Source: an uncultured Paracoccaceae bacterium (GTDB taxonomy: Bacteria; Pseudomonadota; Alphaproteobacteria; Rhodobacterales; Rhodobacteraceae). Taken from it: a stretch of DNA of 25,451 bases. Below, one piece after another: positions 14,571 to 21,878 of this stretch (position 1 is its first letter; each line of letters starts with the position of its first letter). Made by a program: the position numbers and the translations under genes. The notes under the pieces are model-generated. The model was not told the origin of the DNA, searched no databases, and was given only the letters and a program-made list of their open reading frames with translations. The stretch covers positions 1 through 25,451 of the forward strand of contig CALESR010000027.1 in the NCBI GenBank assembly GCA_937907485.1. Reading direction: 5' to 3'.

Positions 14571-15887
14571 TCACTCTCCCTTGATGAGGCGCCGACGCAG
14601 CCAGCCTGACACGGCGTCCATGGCGATCACCATCACCACGATCAGCACGATGTAATAGCTGACCTTTTCCCAGTCCGAGGTGGTCTGGATCGCCTGCGTC
14701 AGCAACAACCCGATTCCACCGCCGACAATCGCCCCGATCACCGTCGCCGAGCGCGTATTCGACTCGAACAGATACAGCACCTGGCTCAGCAGCACCGGCA
14801 TCACCTGCGGGATCACCCCAAAGCGATAGCGCTGCACCGAATTGGCCCCGGTCGAGCGGATGCCCTCGATCTGCTTGTCATCGACATTTTCCAGCACCTC
14901 CGAGAACATCTTGCCAAAGCTGCCAGTGTCGGTGACCAGAATCGCCAGCGCGCCGGTCATCGGACCGGGACCAAAGGCGCGCGACAGAATGATCGTGAAG
15001 ATCAGCGCATCCACCCCACGCACAAAGTCAAAGAGCCGCCGCATGGCGAAGCGCACCAGTCTGGAGGGGGCAAAGTTGCCCGCCGCCAGAAAGGCCAGCG
15101 GCAATGCGATCAACGCGGCGCCAAATGTGCCCAGAAAGGCCATGAGGATCGTCTCGCCAATCGCCCAGACCACCGCGTTGTGCTGCCAGATGCCATTTGT
15201 CCAGATGCTCGACACCATTAGCGACAGGTTGCTGCGCTCGGGGTCCAGACGCTCGCCCGTGGTGACGAGCCCCGCGATCTCGGTCCACGAGCGGCCCCAG
15301 AACGGGCTTTGCAGGTCAAAGAAGAACAATTCCCACCCGGCGAAATAGCGCAGGGTTTCCGTGCGCGACCGGGTGACGGTCAGGCGCCCGGCAGCCGTGG
15401 TGATCGTCACCCGCGACTCCGACGCGTTGACGAACTCGGGCAGGGTGCCGCCCGGCGCCTCGGTCGTGATCGTGTCACCGACGATGACGGTGATCGGGCC
15501 GACCTGCGGGTGGTGATAGGTCACGCGCGGGCCGTCAAAACTGACGCTGTGACCGGCACGCAGCTCGACCAGCGCATCCTCGCCGTCAATCTGCACCCAG
15601 TCGGGGCGCTGATCCGGCGCAAAAACCATCCGGCGCGAGCCCTCGATCGACACCTCGATCCCACCGCGCCGGTTGTCGCGCGTGACGTGGATCTTGTGCG
15701 AAAACGTGTCGGCCAGCAGGATCGCCGCATTGTCCAGCCGCGCCCGCTGCGCCAGTCCCGGCACGTCGAAGGCGAAAAAGGTATAGGTCAGATACAGCAG
15801 GATCATGCCAGGAATGGCAAAGGATATCAGTCGTTTGCGGGAATATTGTGCAAGCATCCCGGCTTGCAGCGGGGGGGCGATGGCCAT
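14571..15887 (-). CDS. phnE: PhnE permease, second copy, with long extra N-terminal domain
   Basis: This 438-aa inner-membrane permease carries a binding-protein-dependent transport core in its C-terminal half, with the EAA-loop region around GIRSTGANSVQRYRFGVIPQ. Ahead of the core, after a first membrane helix (about residues 22-42), lies a ~150-residue soluble segment rich in beta-type sequence that ordinary 260-290-aa PhnE proteins lack. It is probably periplasmic and could contact PhnD. GGAG six bases before ATG 15887 marks the start; ATG 15899 in the same frame overlaps the upstream gene. With the first PhnE it would form a heterodimeric channel driven by PhnC. Confidence 0.9.
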   Translation of the reverse strand: MAIAPPLQAGMLAQYSRKRLISFAIPGMILLYLTYTFFAFDVPGLAQRARLDNAAILLADTFSHKIHVTRDNRRGGIEVSIEGSRRMVFAPDQRPDWVQIDGEDALVELRAGHSVSFDGPRVTYHHPQVGPITVIVGDTITTEAPGGTLPEFVNASESRVTITTAAGRLTVTRSRTETLRYFAGWELFFFDLQSPFWGRSWTEIAGLVTTGERLDPERSNLSLMVSSIWTNGIWQHNAVVWAIGETILMAFLGTFGAALIALPLAFLAAGNFAPSRLVRFAMRRLFDFVRGVDALIFTIILSRAFGPGPMTGALAILVTDTGSFGKMFSEVLENVDDKQIEGIRSTGANSVQRYRFGVIPQVMPVLLSQVLYLFESNTRSATVIGAIVGGGIGLLLTQAIQTTSDWEKVSYYIVLIVVMVIAMDAVSGWLRRRLIKGE

Positions 15888-15888
15888 G

Positions 15889-16752
15889 TCAGGCTCCATG
15901 CGTCAGGCGGTTGCGGACCAGACTGGACAGCTGATCGACAAGGACGATGGTGGCGAACAGCACCAGAAAGATCGCCGCCGCCTCGTCCAGCTTGCCCTGA
16001 CCAAAGGTCATGGCGTTCTTCAACTCATAGCCGATGCCACCGGCGCCCACGAAGCCCAGAATGGCCGAGGCGCGGATGTTGATCTCGAACCGCAGCAGGG
16101 CATAGCTGAAGTAGTTGGGCGCCACCTGCGGAAAGACACCCAGCCACATCCGCTGCCCCCAACGCGCACCGACACTCGCCAGCCCCTCGACGGGTTTGAG
16201 ATCGACGTTTTCGTTGACCTCGGAAAACAGCTTGCCCATTGCGCCCGCCGTGTGCAGCGCGATGGCGATGACGGCAGGCACCGGTCCGGCGCCCAGCACA
16301 AAGATCAGCATCAGGGCGACGACAATCTCCGGGATCGCGCGCAAGATGTCCGAGCTGCGGCGAAACACGCCAATCAGGCGCGGCCACGCGGCCAGCCCCC
16401 GGGTGGCGCCCAGCGACAACATCGTGCCGACAATGACCCCCAGCAGCGTCGAGACAGCGGCGATGTTGACGGTTTCCACCAGCGCGGGCAACGCGTCGAC
16501 AATATGGCCGGGCAGGTTGGCGGCCTTGTCCCAGGCCTCGGCGATCATCGTCGCCGGGAAATCGCCGATCTGCGGCAATCCGTCCAGAAAACCACCGGCA
16601 TTGCGCGATTCCGCCACGCGGAACCCGGCGGCCATGGCGATCCCGAAAACCACCAGCAACAGGCCGGAATACAGGCGGCGGCGTCGGGTCAGTTCGAGAT
16701 AGTCGTCACGCAAGGACCGCGTCAGGCCGGTGCTTTGGGGGGTGCTGGTCAT
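15889..16752 (-). CDS. phnE: PhnE, phosphonate ABC transporter permease, first copy
   Basis: The 287-aa protein has membrane helices starting at about residue 27 and the conserved permease EAA-loop LASVGARWGQRMWLGVFPQ, which docks on PhnC. GFVGAGGIGYEL near the C terminus is typical of PhnE. It lies 62 bp downstream of phnD, with a strong hairpin in the gap. Its stop codon ends 1 bp before the preferred start of the second permease, so the two should be made in equal amounts and pair as a heterodimer. Confidence 0.94.
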   Translation of the reverse strand: MTSTPQSTGLTRSLRDDYLELTRRRRLYSGLLLVVFGIAMAAGFRVAESRNAGGFLDGLPQIGDFPATMIAEAWDKAANLPGHIVDALPALVETVNIAAVSTLLGVIVGTMLSLGATRGLAAWPRLIGVFRRSSDILRAIPEIVVALMLIFVLGAGPVPAVIAIALHTAGAMGKLFSEVNENVDLKPVEGLASVGARWGQRMWLGVFPQVAPNYFSYALLRFEINIRASAILGFVGAGGIGYELKNAMTFGQGKLDEAAAIFLVLFATIVLVDQLSSLVRNRLTHGA

Positions 16753-16774
16753 GGCGTTGTCCTGCGCAAAAGCA

Positions 16775-16802
16775 TCAGGCCCCGCAGTGACGCGGGGCCT
16801 GA
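16775..16802 (-). terminator. Intercistronic hairpin between phnD and phnE (partial terminator or mRNA stabiliser)
   Basis: An 11-bp perfect stem (16775-16785 with 16792-16802, core AGGCCCCGC/GCGGGGCCT) with a 6-base loop sits 12 bp past the phnD stop. On the minus strand it is followed by TGCTTTTGC, a short T-run. Strong hairpins after binding-protein genes commonly keep that mRNA segment abundant while lowering permease expression. Confidence 0.75.
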
Positions 16803-16814
16803 CCGGGGGGCAGA

Positions 16815-17732
16815 TCAGTTCGCTTGTGCGCGACGCACGGCGATGATCGATTCATAGGCGTCGTGGCCGATCGGGAAGAAGCCGGCCGTCTCGCCCGCCG
16901 CGACGCCATAGGCGCAGGCCGGGTCCGTGGTGTGCAGGTTGGACAGCAGTTCGACGATGGTGTCCTTGACCTCCTGCGGCAGCGAGCTGCGCAGCACGAC
17001 CGGGCCCTCCGGGATCGGGTTCGAGCGCCAGATTTCCACGAGGTCGTTCATGTCGACCAGACCGGCATCCACCGCGCGGCGCAGCGCGCCCGAGTTGAAG
17101 CCGTCTTCCCATTCGCCCAGACCATCAGCCCAGGTCACGCCGCCGTCCACGTCGCCGTTATTCACGGCGATGATGGTCTGTTCGTGGCCGCCGGTGAACA
17201 CGACCTCGCCAAAATAAGCACCGCTCTCCATCGACGCGCCGGTGATCGCGGGGATTTCGACCGAGGGGATCAGATAGCCCGAGGTCGAATTCGGATCGCC
17301 AAAGCCAAAGCGGCGGCCCTGCAGGTCAGCCAGCGAGGTGATGCCGCTGTCGCGGCGGGCAAAGCCGATCGAGTGATACGAGAACGAGCCATCAAGGTTG
17401 GTCTTGACCAGCACCGGCTCGACAGCGTTCGGATCGGCCATATAGGCCGCGGCATAGGCCGAGGCACCCAGCCAGGCGAAATCGAGCGTGCCACCGACCA
17501 GACCCTGAATCACGCCGTTATAATCGGCCGGGGTGAACAGGCGGGTGGGGACGCCCAGCGCTTCCTCGACATAGACACGAAAGCACTCGTTGTTGGCCAG
17601 CCGGTCCTGGGCGTTCTCGCCACCCAGCAGGCCGATGTTGAATTCGGTGATCGCCTGGGCCTGGGCGGCAAAACCGGTCAGGGCGGTCGACAGGGCGGTG
17701 GTCAGGGCAAGCGTGGCAGCAAGCGTTTTCAT
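16815..17732 (-). CDS. phnD: PhnD, periplasmic phosphonate-binding protein
   Basis: The 305-aa protein starts with a Sec signal peptide (about residues 1-27, cleavage after AQAQA). It then follows the PhnD/PBP2 fold, with FNIGLLGGENAQDRL, ADYNGVIQGLVGG, LDFAWLGASAYA, GFGDPNSTSGYLIP and GGVTWADG, which line the ligand cleft for phosphonates (and in some homologues phosphite or phosphate). GGAG six bases before ATG 17732 marks the start. The 50-bp gap to phnC contains a small GGCCCC/GGGGCC hairpin (17755-17769). It is the second gene of phnCDEE and should be the most abundant product, helped by the hairpin after it. Confidence 0.95.
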   Translation of the reverse strand: MKTLAATLALTTALSTALTGFAAQAQAITEFNIGLLGGENAQDRLANNECFRVYVEEALGVPTRLFTPADYNGVIQGLVGGTLDFAWLGASAYAAAYMADPNAVEPVLVKTNLDGSFSYHSIGFARRDSGITSLADLQGRRFGFGDPNSTSGYLIPSVEIPAITGASMESGAYFGEVVFTGGHEQTIIAVNNGDVDGGVTWADGLGEWEDGFNSGALRRAVDAGLVDMNDLVEIWRSNPIPEGPVVLRSSLPQEVKDTIVELLSNLHTTDPACAYGVAAGETAGFFPIGHDAYESIIAVRRAQAN

Positions 17733-17782
17733 CGGGGACTCCGTTGCGATGAATGGCCCCGTCGGGGCCGGGGGAAAAGGGA

Positions 17783-18604
17783 TCAGAGCGCGGCGACGCG
17801 CAACAGCGCGGCGGCCGGGGCGCGGGGCGTGGCGGGAATGGCGGTCGAGGTGGCGTCCTCGTTGAAGCTGGCATCCGCGCCATAGATTTCGCGCGCCGCT
17901 TCGGTGGTCAGATCGCTGGCCGGGCCGTCGAACACCTTGACCCCGTCGCGCATGCCGATCACCCGGTCGCAATAGCGCCGCGCGGTGTCCAGCGTGTGCA
18001 GGTTGGCGATGACCATGCGGCCATCCTCGACATTGATCCGCTTGAGCGTGTCCATGACGATCTGCGCGTTCATCGGATCGAGGCTGGCGATGGGTTCGTC
18101 GGCCAGAATGATCTTCGGGTCCTGCATCAGTGCCCGGGCAATCGCCACGCGCTGCTGCTGGCCACCAGACAGGGCCTCGGCGCGCTTGGGCGCCTGCTCG
18201 ACGATGCCCAGCCGGTCCAGAATATCCAGTGCGCGCAGGATATCCTCGCGCGACCACAGGTTGAACATCGTCGCCAGGGTGGACCGGCGGTTCAGGATGC
18301 CGTGCATCACGTTGGACACGACGTCCATGCGCGGCACCAGATTGAACTGCTGAAAAATCATCGCGCACTGGCTTTGCCAGGCGCGCACGTCGGCCCCTTT
18401 CAGCGCGGTGATGTCGCGGCCCTGAAAAAGGATTTGCCCGGACGTGGCCGCCGTCAGGCGATTGACCATCCGCAGGAAGGTCGATTTTCCCGCCCCCGAA
18501 CGCCCGATAATCCCGACGAATTGCGGCCCGTCAACGGCGAACGACAGTTTGTCAACCGCCCGCTTGTTGCCAAACACCCGCGAGAAATTCCGAACTTCCA
18601 GCAT
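17783..18604 (-). CDS. phnC: PhnC, phosphonate ABC transporter ATP-binding protein
   Basis: The 273-aa ATPase has Walker A GRSGAGKST (34-42), Q-loop FQQFNLV, signature LSGGQQQR (145-152), Walker B ILADEP (166-171) and switch NLHTLDTA. It energises phosphonate uptake through the two PhnE permeases. AAGGGG six bases upstream fixes ATG 18604; longer in-frame extension to 18745 runs through the regulatory region and is rejected. First gene of the operon, preceded by a Pho-box-like array. Confidence 0.95.
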   Translation of the reverse strand: MLEVRNFSRVFGNKRAVDKLSFAVDGPQFVGIIGRSGAGKSTFLRMVNRLTAATSGQILFQGRDITALKGADVRAWQSQCAMIFQQFNLVPRMDVVSNVMHGILNRRSTLATMFNLWSREDILRALDILDRLGIVEQAPKRAEALSGGQQQRVAIARALMQDPKIILADEPIASLDPMNAQIVMDTLKRINVEDGRMVIANLHTLDTARRYCDRVIGMRDGVKVFDGPASDLTTEAAREIYGADASFNEDATSTAIPATPRAPAAALLRVAAL

Positions 18605-18645
18605 GCCGCACCCCTTGTTGTCAGGCTGCGTTGTGACCGGCAGAC

Positions 18646-18674
18646 GTGACGTCCGGGCGAAACTTTGGTGACAG
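18646..18674 (-). promoter_or_regulatory. Pho-box-like array upstream of phnC
   Basis: On the minus strand CTGTCAC (18674-18668), GTTTCGC (18663-18657) and ACGTCAC (18652-18646) lie on an exact 11-bp pitch; the outer two fit the PhoB consensus core, the middle one is poor. A further GGTCAC lies at 18638-18633, off pitch. The array is 42-70 bp ahead of phnC, the same distance as the array ahead of plcP. Confidence 0.6.
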
Positions 18675-18806
18675 GCCGATGAAATCTGGCGGTGCCGCAG
18701 GCCGGATTGGCGGCACAATCGCCGCGCCTGACATGAACGCGTCACTCAGGCCACGCCCCTCCTGCGGGCGCGCCTTCGGCGTTGATCGTGCTGCCCCTGA
18801 TCCGGC

Positions 18807-19217
18807 CTATCTGCGGCGCAGGCTGCCCTCCAGTGGCACCGACGCGGACAGCGTATTCGAAATCGTGCCGTATTTCAGCACGTTGCGGTGCAGCAGGTCC
18901 AGCCGCTGCTCACTTTCGGCACTCTCCACGATGATCTCATAGCGGATCAGCACCAGCTTTGGCGGCGCGTCCTGCCGCACGGCCTCCAGCGCCACTTCGG
19001 CACCGTCGAGTTGGAACTGCAGCATCGGCACCACCCGCTCGATCCCCTTGAGCATGCAGGCGGCCAGCGCGGCCAGCAGCAATTCCACCGGGTTCATCGC
19101 ATCGCGCCGCCCGGCAAGGTCGGTGTCCAGCGTAACCTCGGCCTGCTTGGCGATGGCCAGCGAGCCATGGCTGTCGATGCGGCGGGCGTGCAGGCGATAG
19201 TCCATCGTCACTCGCAT
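18807..19217 (-). CDS. OsmC-family protein lacking the second redox cysteine
   Basis: This 136-aa protein has the OsmC fold pattern: N-terminal strands, then MNPVELLLAALAACMLKG (C54) on the central helix and a C-terminal KYGTISNTLS stretch. Classical OsmC/Ohr peroxidases have CP(V) at this second position, and here it is GT, so thiol peroxidase activity by the usual cysteine pair is unlikely. The gene is last in a redox/arsenic-type operon and its start overlaps the preceding small ORF by 10 bp. The ribosome site is weak, and in-frame ATG 19205 is an alternative start. Role unknown; a carrier or binding function is possible. Confidence 0.85.
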   Translation of the reverse strand: MRVTMDYRLHARRIDSHGSLAIAKQAEVTLDTDLAGRRDAMNPVELLLAALAACMLKGIERVVPMLQFQLDGAEVALEAVRQDAPPKLVLIRYEIIVESAESEQRLDLLHRNVLKYGTISNTLSASVPLEGSLRRR

Positions 19218-19348
19218 CCCATCTCTTCACAGGTCGCCTGCGCATCGCGCAGATCGACCAGCAGCGCCCCTTCGTGCAGCACGAGCCGCGCGGTGGTCGG
19301 GCAACCCTCGCGCGCCTCGGCCAGGCCCCTCATGACAGCGTCAGGCAT
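19208..19348 (-). CDS. Small ORF (46 aa), cysteine-containing, unknown
   Basis: ATG 19348 is preceded by GAGGGG with a 7-base spacer, and that site overlaps the stop of the thioredoxin-like gene, suggesting translational coupling. The 46-residue product has three cysteines (GCPTT near the middle, and TCEEMGC near the end) and ends only inside the OsmC start. I do not recognise the family. Its place between a thioredoxin-like protein and an OsmC protein suggests a thiol or metalloid role, but this is a guess. Confidence 0.6.
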   Translation of the reverse strand: MPDAVMRGLAEAREGCPTTARLVLHEGALLVDLRDAQATCEEMGCE

Positions 19349-19359
19349 GGCAAATCCCC

Positions 19360-19590
19360 TCAGCGCAGCCAGCTCAAAACCTGCTCGCGCGACGGGACCG
19401 AACCCTTGTGCACGACCTTGCCGCCCACCAGCACGGCAGGCGTGCTCATCACGCCGTAACCGACGATCTGGCGCATGTCCTCGATCTTTTCGATCTGCAC
19501 CGCCTTGCCCGTCTCACCGGCAACACGGGTGATGAGGTCGGCGGTCGCCTTGCATTTGGCGCAACCAGAGCCAAGAACCTTGATCTCCAT
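19360..19590 (-). CDS. Thioredoxin-like small redox protein (redox-active disulfide protein 2 type)
   Basis: The 76-aa protein has the CxxC active site GCAKC (C10, C13), then a cis-proline MSTPAVLVGG loop, the minimal thioredoxin_3 fold. Such proteins often accompany UPF0718 permeases. The start follows AGGA six bases upstream, 11 bp after the permease stop. It likely reduces a thiol partner in the permease (its FCSCS motif is the obvious candidate) or handles the exported thiol-bound species; this is inference. Confidence 0.9.
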   Translation of the reverse strand: MEIKVLGSGCAKCKATADLITRVAGETGKAVQIEKIEDMRQIVGYGVMSTPAVLVGGKVVHKGSVPSREQVLSWLR

Positions 19591-19601
19591 GGTTTGTCCT
19601 T

Positions 19602-20657
19602 TCAGAACAAAAAGTTGAACAGATAGCCGACCGCCAGGATTCCACTGCCGACCACGCCGATGAACACTGCGATCAGCCGCAGGGTCAGCACCTGTTTCAG
19701 GATGATCATTTCAGGCAGGGACAGGGCGATCACCGCCATCATGAAGGCCAGCACCGTTCCCAGCGCCGCCCCCTTGCCCAGCAGCGCCTCGACAATCGGG
19801 ATCACTCCGGCGGCGTTGGTATACATCGGAATGCCCATCAGCACGGCCGCCGGCACCGACCACCACGCTTCGGCGCCCATCACCGCCGCCATCAGCGTCT
19901 CGGGCACATAGCCGTGGATCAGCGCGCCCATGCCGATGCCGAGGATGATCCACATCCAGACCCGGCCGAAGATCTCGCGCACGGCGTCAATCCCCAAGCG
20001 ATAGCGATCGACCAGGCTCAACGCGGCATCCTCGACAGCACCCGGCGCCGTCGCGCCCGCGTGGATGTCGCGCACCCAATCCTGCAACCAGCCCTCCAGA
20101 CGCAGCCGACCGATCACCCAGCCCGCGACAATCGCCACGCCAAGGCCAAAGGCAAAATAGGTCACCGCCACCTGCCAGCCGACCAGCCCGAACAGCAGCG
20201 CCAGCGCCACCTCGTTCACCATCGGCGCGGCGATCAGAAAGGAAAACGTCACGCCCAAGGGCACCCCGGCCGAGACCAGCCCGATGAACAAGGGCACCGC
20301 CGAGCACGAACAAAAGGGCGTCAGCACCCCCAGTCCGGCCGCCAGCACATTGCCGACCCCTTCGCGCTTGCCCGCCAGCAGGGCGCGGGTGCGCTCGGGG
20401 CTGAAGAAACTGCGCACCACACCCATGCCAAAGACGATCAGCGTCAGCAGCAGCATCACCTTTGGCACGTCATAGAAAAAGAACGCGATGGCCTCGCCCG
20501 CATGGCTGTGACGGTCCACCGGGACCAGCGCGGTCAGCCAGTCCGAGGCCGGGATCAACTGGCGATACACCAGCCACCAAACCGCGACAAACCCGACAAG
20601 CCCGACATGCCACAGCCAGTCCGGGCGCGGCGCGGGCGTGGAACCCTGCATGCTCAT
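19602..20657 (-). CDS. UPF0718/DUF318 permease (ArsP-related)
   Basis: This 351-aa inner-membrane protein has about eight hydrophobic helices and the family motif TPFCSCSAVPLFIG (C116, C118). Relatives include ArsP, which exports trivalent organoarsenicals. ATG 20657 overlaps the arsR stop by 4 bp (ATGA). The ArsR-permease-thioredoxin order is a common metalloid/thiol cassette, but the substrate is not fixed by sequence. The pair of cysteines in the motif suits a soft metal or metalloid. Confidence 0.85.
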   Translation of the reverse strand: MSMQGSTPAPRPDWLWHVGLVGFVAVWWLVYRQLIPASDWLTALVPVDRHSHAGEAIAFFFYDVPKVMLLLTLIVFGMGVVRSFFSPERTRALLAGKREGVGNVLAAGLGVLTPFCSCSAVPLFIGLVSAGVPLGVTFSFLIAAPMVNEVALALLFGLVGWQVAVTYFAFGLGVAIVAGWVIGRLRLEGWLQDWVRDIHAGATAPGAVEDAALSLVDRYRLGIDAVREIFGRVWMWIILGIGMGALIHGYVPETLMAAVMGAEAWWSVPAAVLMGIPMYTNAAGVIPIVEALLGKGAALGTVLAFMMAVIALSLPEMIILKQVLTLRLIAVFIGVVGSGILAVGYLFNFLF

Positions 20658-20944
20658 CCGGCGCTCCGCGCTTCGGCGGTGGCGGCGACCAGCACCGCCT
20701 GCAGAATTGCCCGCCCCGCAGGCGGCAAGGCAGGGTTGATGCGATAACGCACCCATTGCGCATCGCGCCGGTCCACCACCAGCCCCGCCTGCTTGAGCAC
20801 CTGCATGTGGCGCGACATCCGGCTTTGCGTGGCCTCAAGGCGCGCCATCAACTGACAGACACAATGCTCCTGCCCATCGGCGAGGATCTGCATCGCACCA
20901 AGGCGCGTCGGTTCGGCAAGGGCGGCAAGCAGGGTGACGGGCAT
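20654..20944 (-). CDS. arsR: ArsR-family repressor with CVC metalloid site
   Basis: The 96-aa winged-helix protein carries HCVCQLM (C28, C30), the classic metalloid-binding site of ArsR/SmtB repressors on helix alpha-3 (compare ELCVCDL), followed by the recognition helix QSRMSRHMQVLKQAGLV. GGAGAG just upstream selects ATG 20944; an in-frame ATG at 20992 would add CRIC-containing residues but crosses the likely operator. It should repress its own operon (permease, thioredoxin, small ORF, osmC) until arsenite or a similar ligand binds. Confidence 0.88.
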   Translation of the reverse strand: MPVTLLAALAEPTRLGAMQILADGQEHCVCQLMARLEATQSRMSRHMQVLKQAGLVVDRRDAQWVRYRINPALPPAGRAILQAVLVAATAEARSAG

Positions 20945-20955
20945 TTTCTCTCCTG

Positions 20956-20965
20956 CGCATATGCG
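20956..20965 (-). promoter_or_regulatory. Palindrome upstream of arsR, possible operator
   Basis: CGCATATGCG is a perfect 10-bp palindrome 11 bp before the arsR start. It differs from the 24-bp palindromes of the neighbouring arsRC system, so the two regulators appear to use separate sites. Confidence 0.4.
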
Positions 20966-21058
20966 GCAAGGCGCAAATACATCCGTTCGCAAACCGGGTC
21001 AAGGCCGCCACGGCTCGGCGCCGGTTTTACCCAAATGTCACTGGATCGACCTCGTCAT

Positions 21059-21082
21059 TTCCACTATTCGGGAATTATGGAA
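21059..21082. promoter_or_regulatory. ArsR-type operator copy 1 over the arsRC start
   Basis: A 24-bp imperfect palindrome of the form TTCCA-N2-ATTC-N2-GAAT-N2-TGGAA. It covers the ATG at 21077. It matches operator copy 2 (24249-24272) at 18 of 24 positions. Confidence 0.7.
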
Positions 21083-21874
21083 TCTGACCACGCCGCCCTC
21101 ACCTTTGCCACCCTCGGCCACCCCGCGCGTCTGGCGGTGTTCCGGCTGCTGATGCGCTTTGCCCCGCGCGGCGTGCGCCCGACCGAGATGCAGCAGGCGC
21201 TGGGGCTGAAACCCAACACCCTGTCGCACCATCTGGCCGACCTCACCGCCGCCGGGCTGGTGCAGGTGACACGGCAGGGGCGCTCGCTGTTCTATGCCGC
21301 CCAGCCCGAGGCCGCCGAACGGCTGATCGCCTATCTCGCCCTTGACGTCGGCAGGGGGCGGCCCGGTTCGGTCCTGCCCGCGCCGCGCCCCCCGCACCCC
21401 CTGCAGGTGCTCTTCCTGTGCTCGGCCAATTCGGCGCGCTCGGTCATGGCCGAGGCCCTGCTGCGCGATCTGGGCGGCGGGCGCTTTGTCGCGTATTCGG
21501 CGGGGACGCGGCCTGCCGGGGCGATCAACCCGCTGACGCTGCACCTGCTGGCGCGCCACGGCCACAGCACCGAGGGGCTCAGCCCCAAACCGTTGAGCCG
21601 GTTTCAGACCGCCGACGCCCCGGTGATGGATTTCGTCTTTACCGTCTGCGATTCCGCCGCCGCCGAGGACTGCGCCGCTTGGCCCGGCGCGCCGATCTGC
21701 GCCCATTGGGGCCTGCCCGATCCGGTCGATTCCCCTGACCCCGCCGCTGCCTTCGCGCGCAGCTATCGCGCCCTGCGCACCAGAATCGCCGCCTTCGCCG
21801 ACCTGCCGCTGACCACGCTGGACCGGCTCTCGGCCCAGGCGCAGGTCGATGCCCTGTCCTTGCAACCGGAGTGA
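21077..21874 (+). CDS. ArsR-ArsC fusion: repressor domain joined to thioredoxin-type arsenate reductase
   Basis: The 265-aa protein joins an ArsR winged helix (about 1-90, recognition TLSHH 48-52, no metalloid cysteines in this half) to a low-molecular-weight-phosphatase-fold arsenate reductase (about 108-260). The reductase has FLCSANSAR (C115, R121), the catalytic P-loop, and C191, C199 and C208 as candidates for the redox shuttle. HWGLPDPV is family-typical. It should reduce arsenate to arsenite using thioredoxin and bind its own operator, which overlaps the start. Fusions of this kind are known from other bacteria. In-frame ATG 21035 is an alternative start; neither has a clear ribosome site. 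GAPDH follows after 4 bp. Confidence 0.88.
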   Translation: MESDHAALTFATLGHPARLAVFRLLMRFAPRGVRPTEMQQALGLKPNTLSHHLADLTAAGLVQVTRQGRSLFYAAQPEAAERLIAYLALDVGRGRPGSVLPAPRPPHPLQVLFLCSANSARSVMAEALLRDLGGGRFVAYSAGTRPAGAINPLTLHLLARHGHSTEGLSPKPLSRFQTADAPVMDFVFTVCDSAAAEDCAAWPGAPICAHWGLPDPVDSPDPAAAFARSYRALRTRIAAFADLPLTTLDRLSAQAQVDALSLQPE

Positions 21875-21878
21875 ACCC

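Noticed and set aside
15805..17885. Two plus-strand open frames (about 350 codons each) opposite phnE and phnD
   Set aside because: Both are antisense to genes with complete motifs and have no recognisable domain.
20945..20992. Longer ArsR starting at 20992 with an extra CRIC motif
   Set aside because: The internal ATG 20944 has a GGAGAG site, begins at the usual ArsR N terminus, and the extension covers a palindrome likely used as operator.
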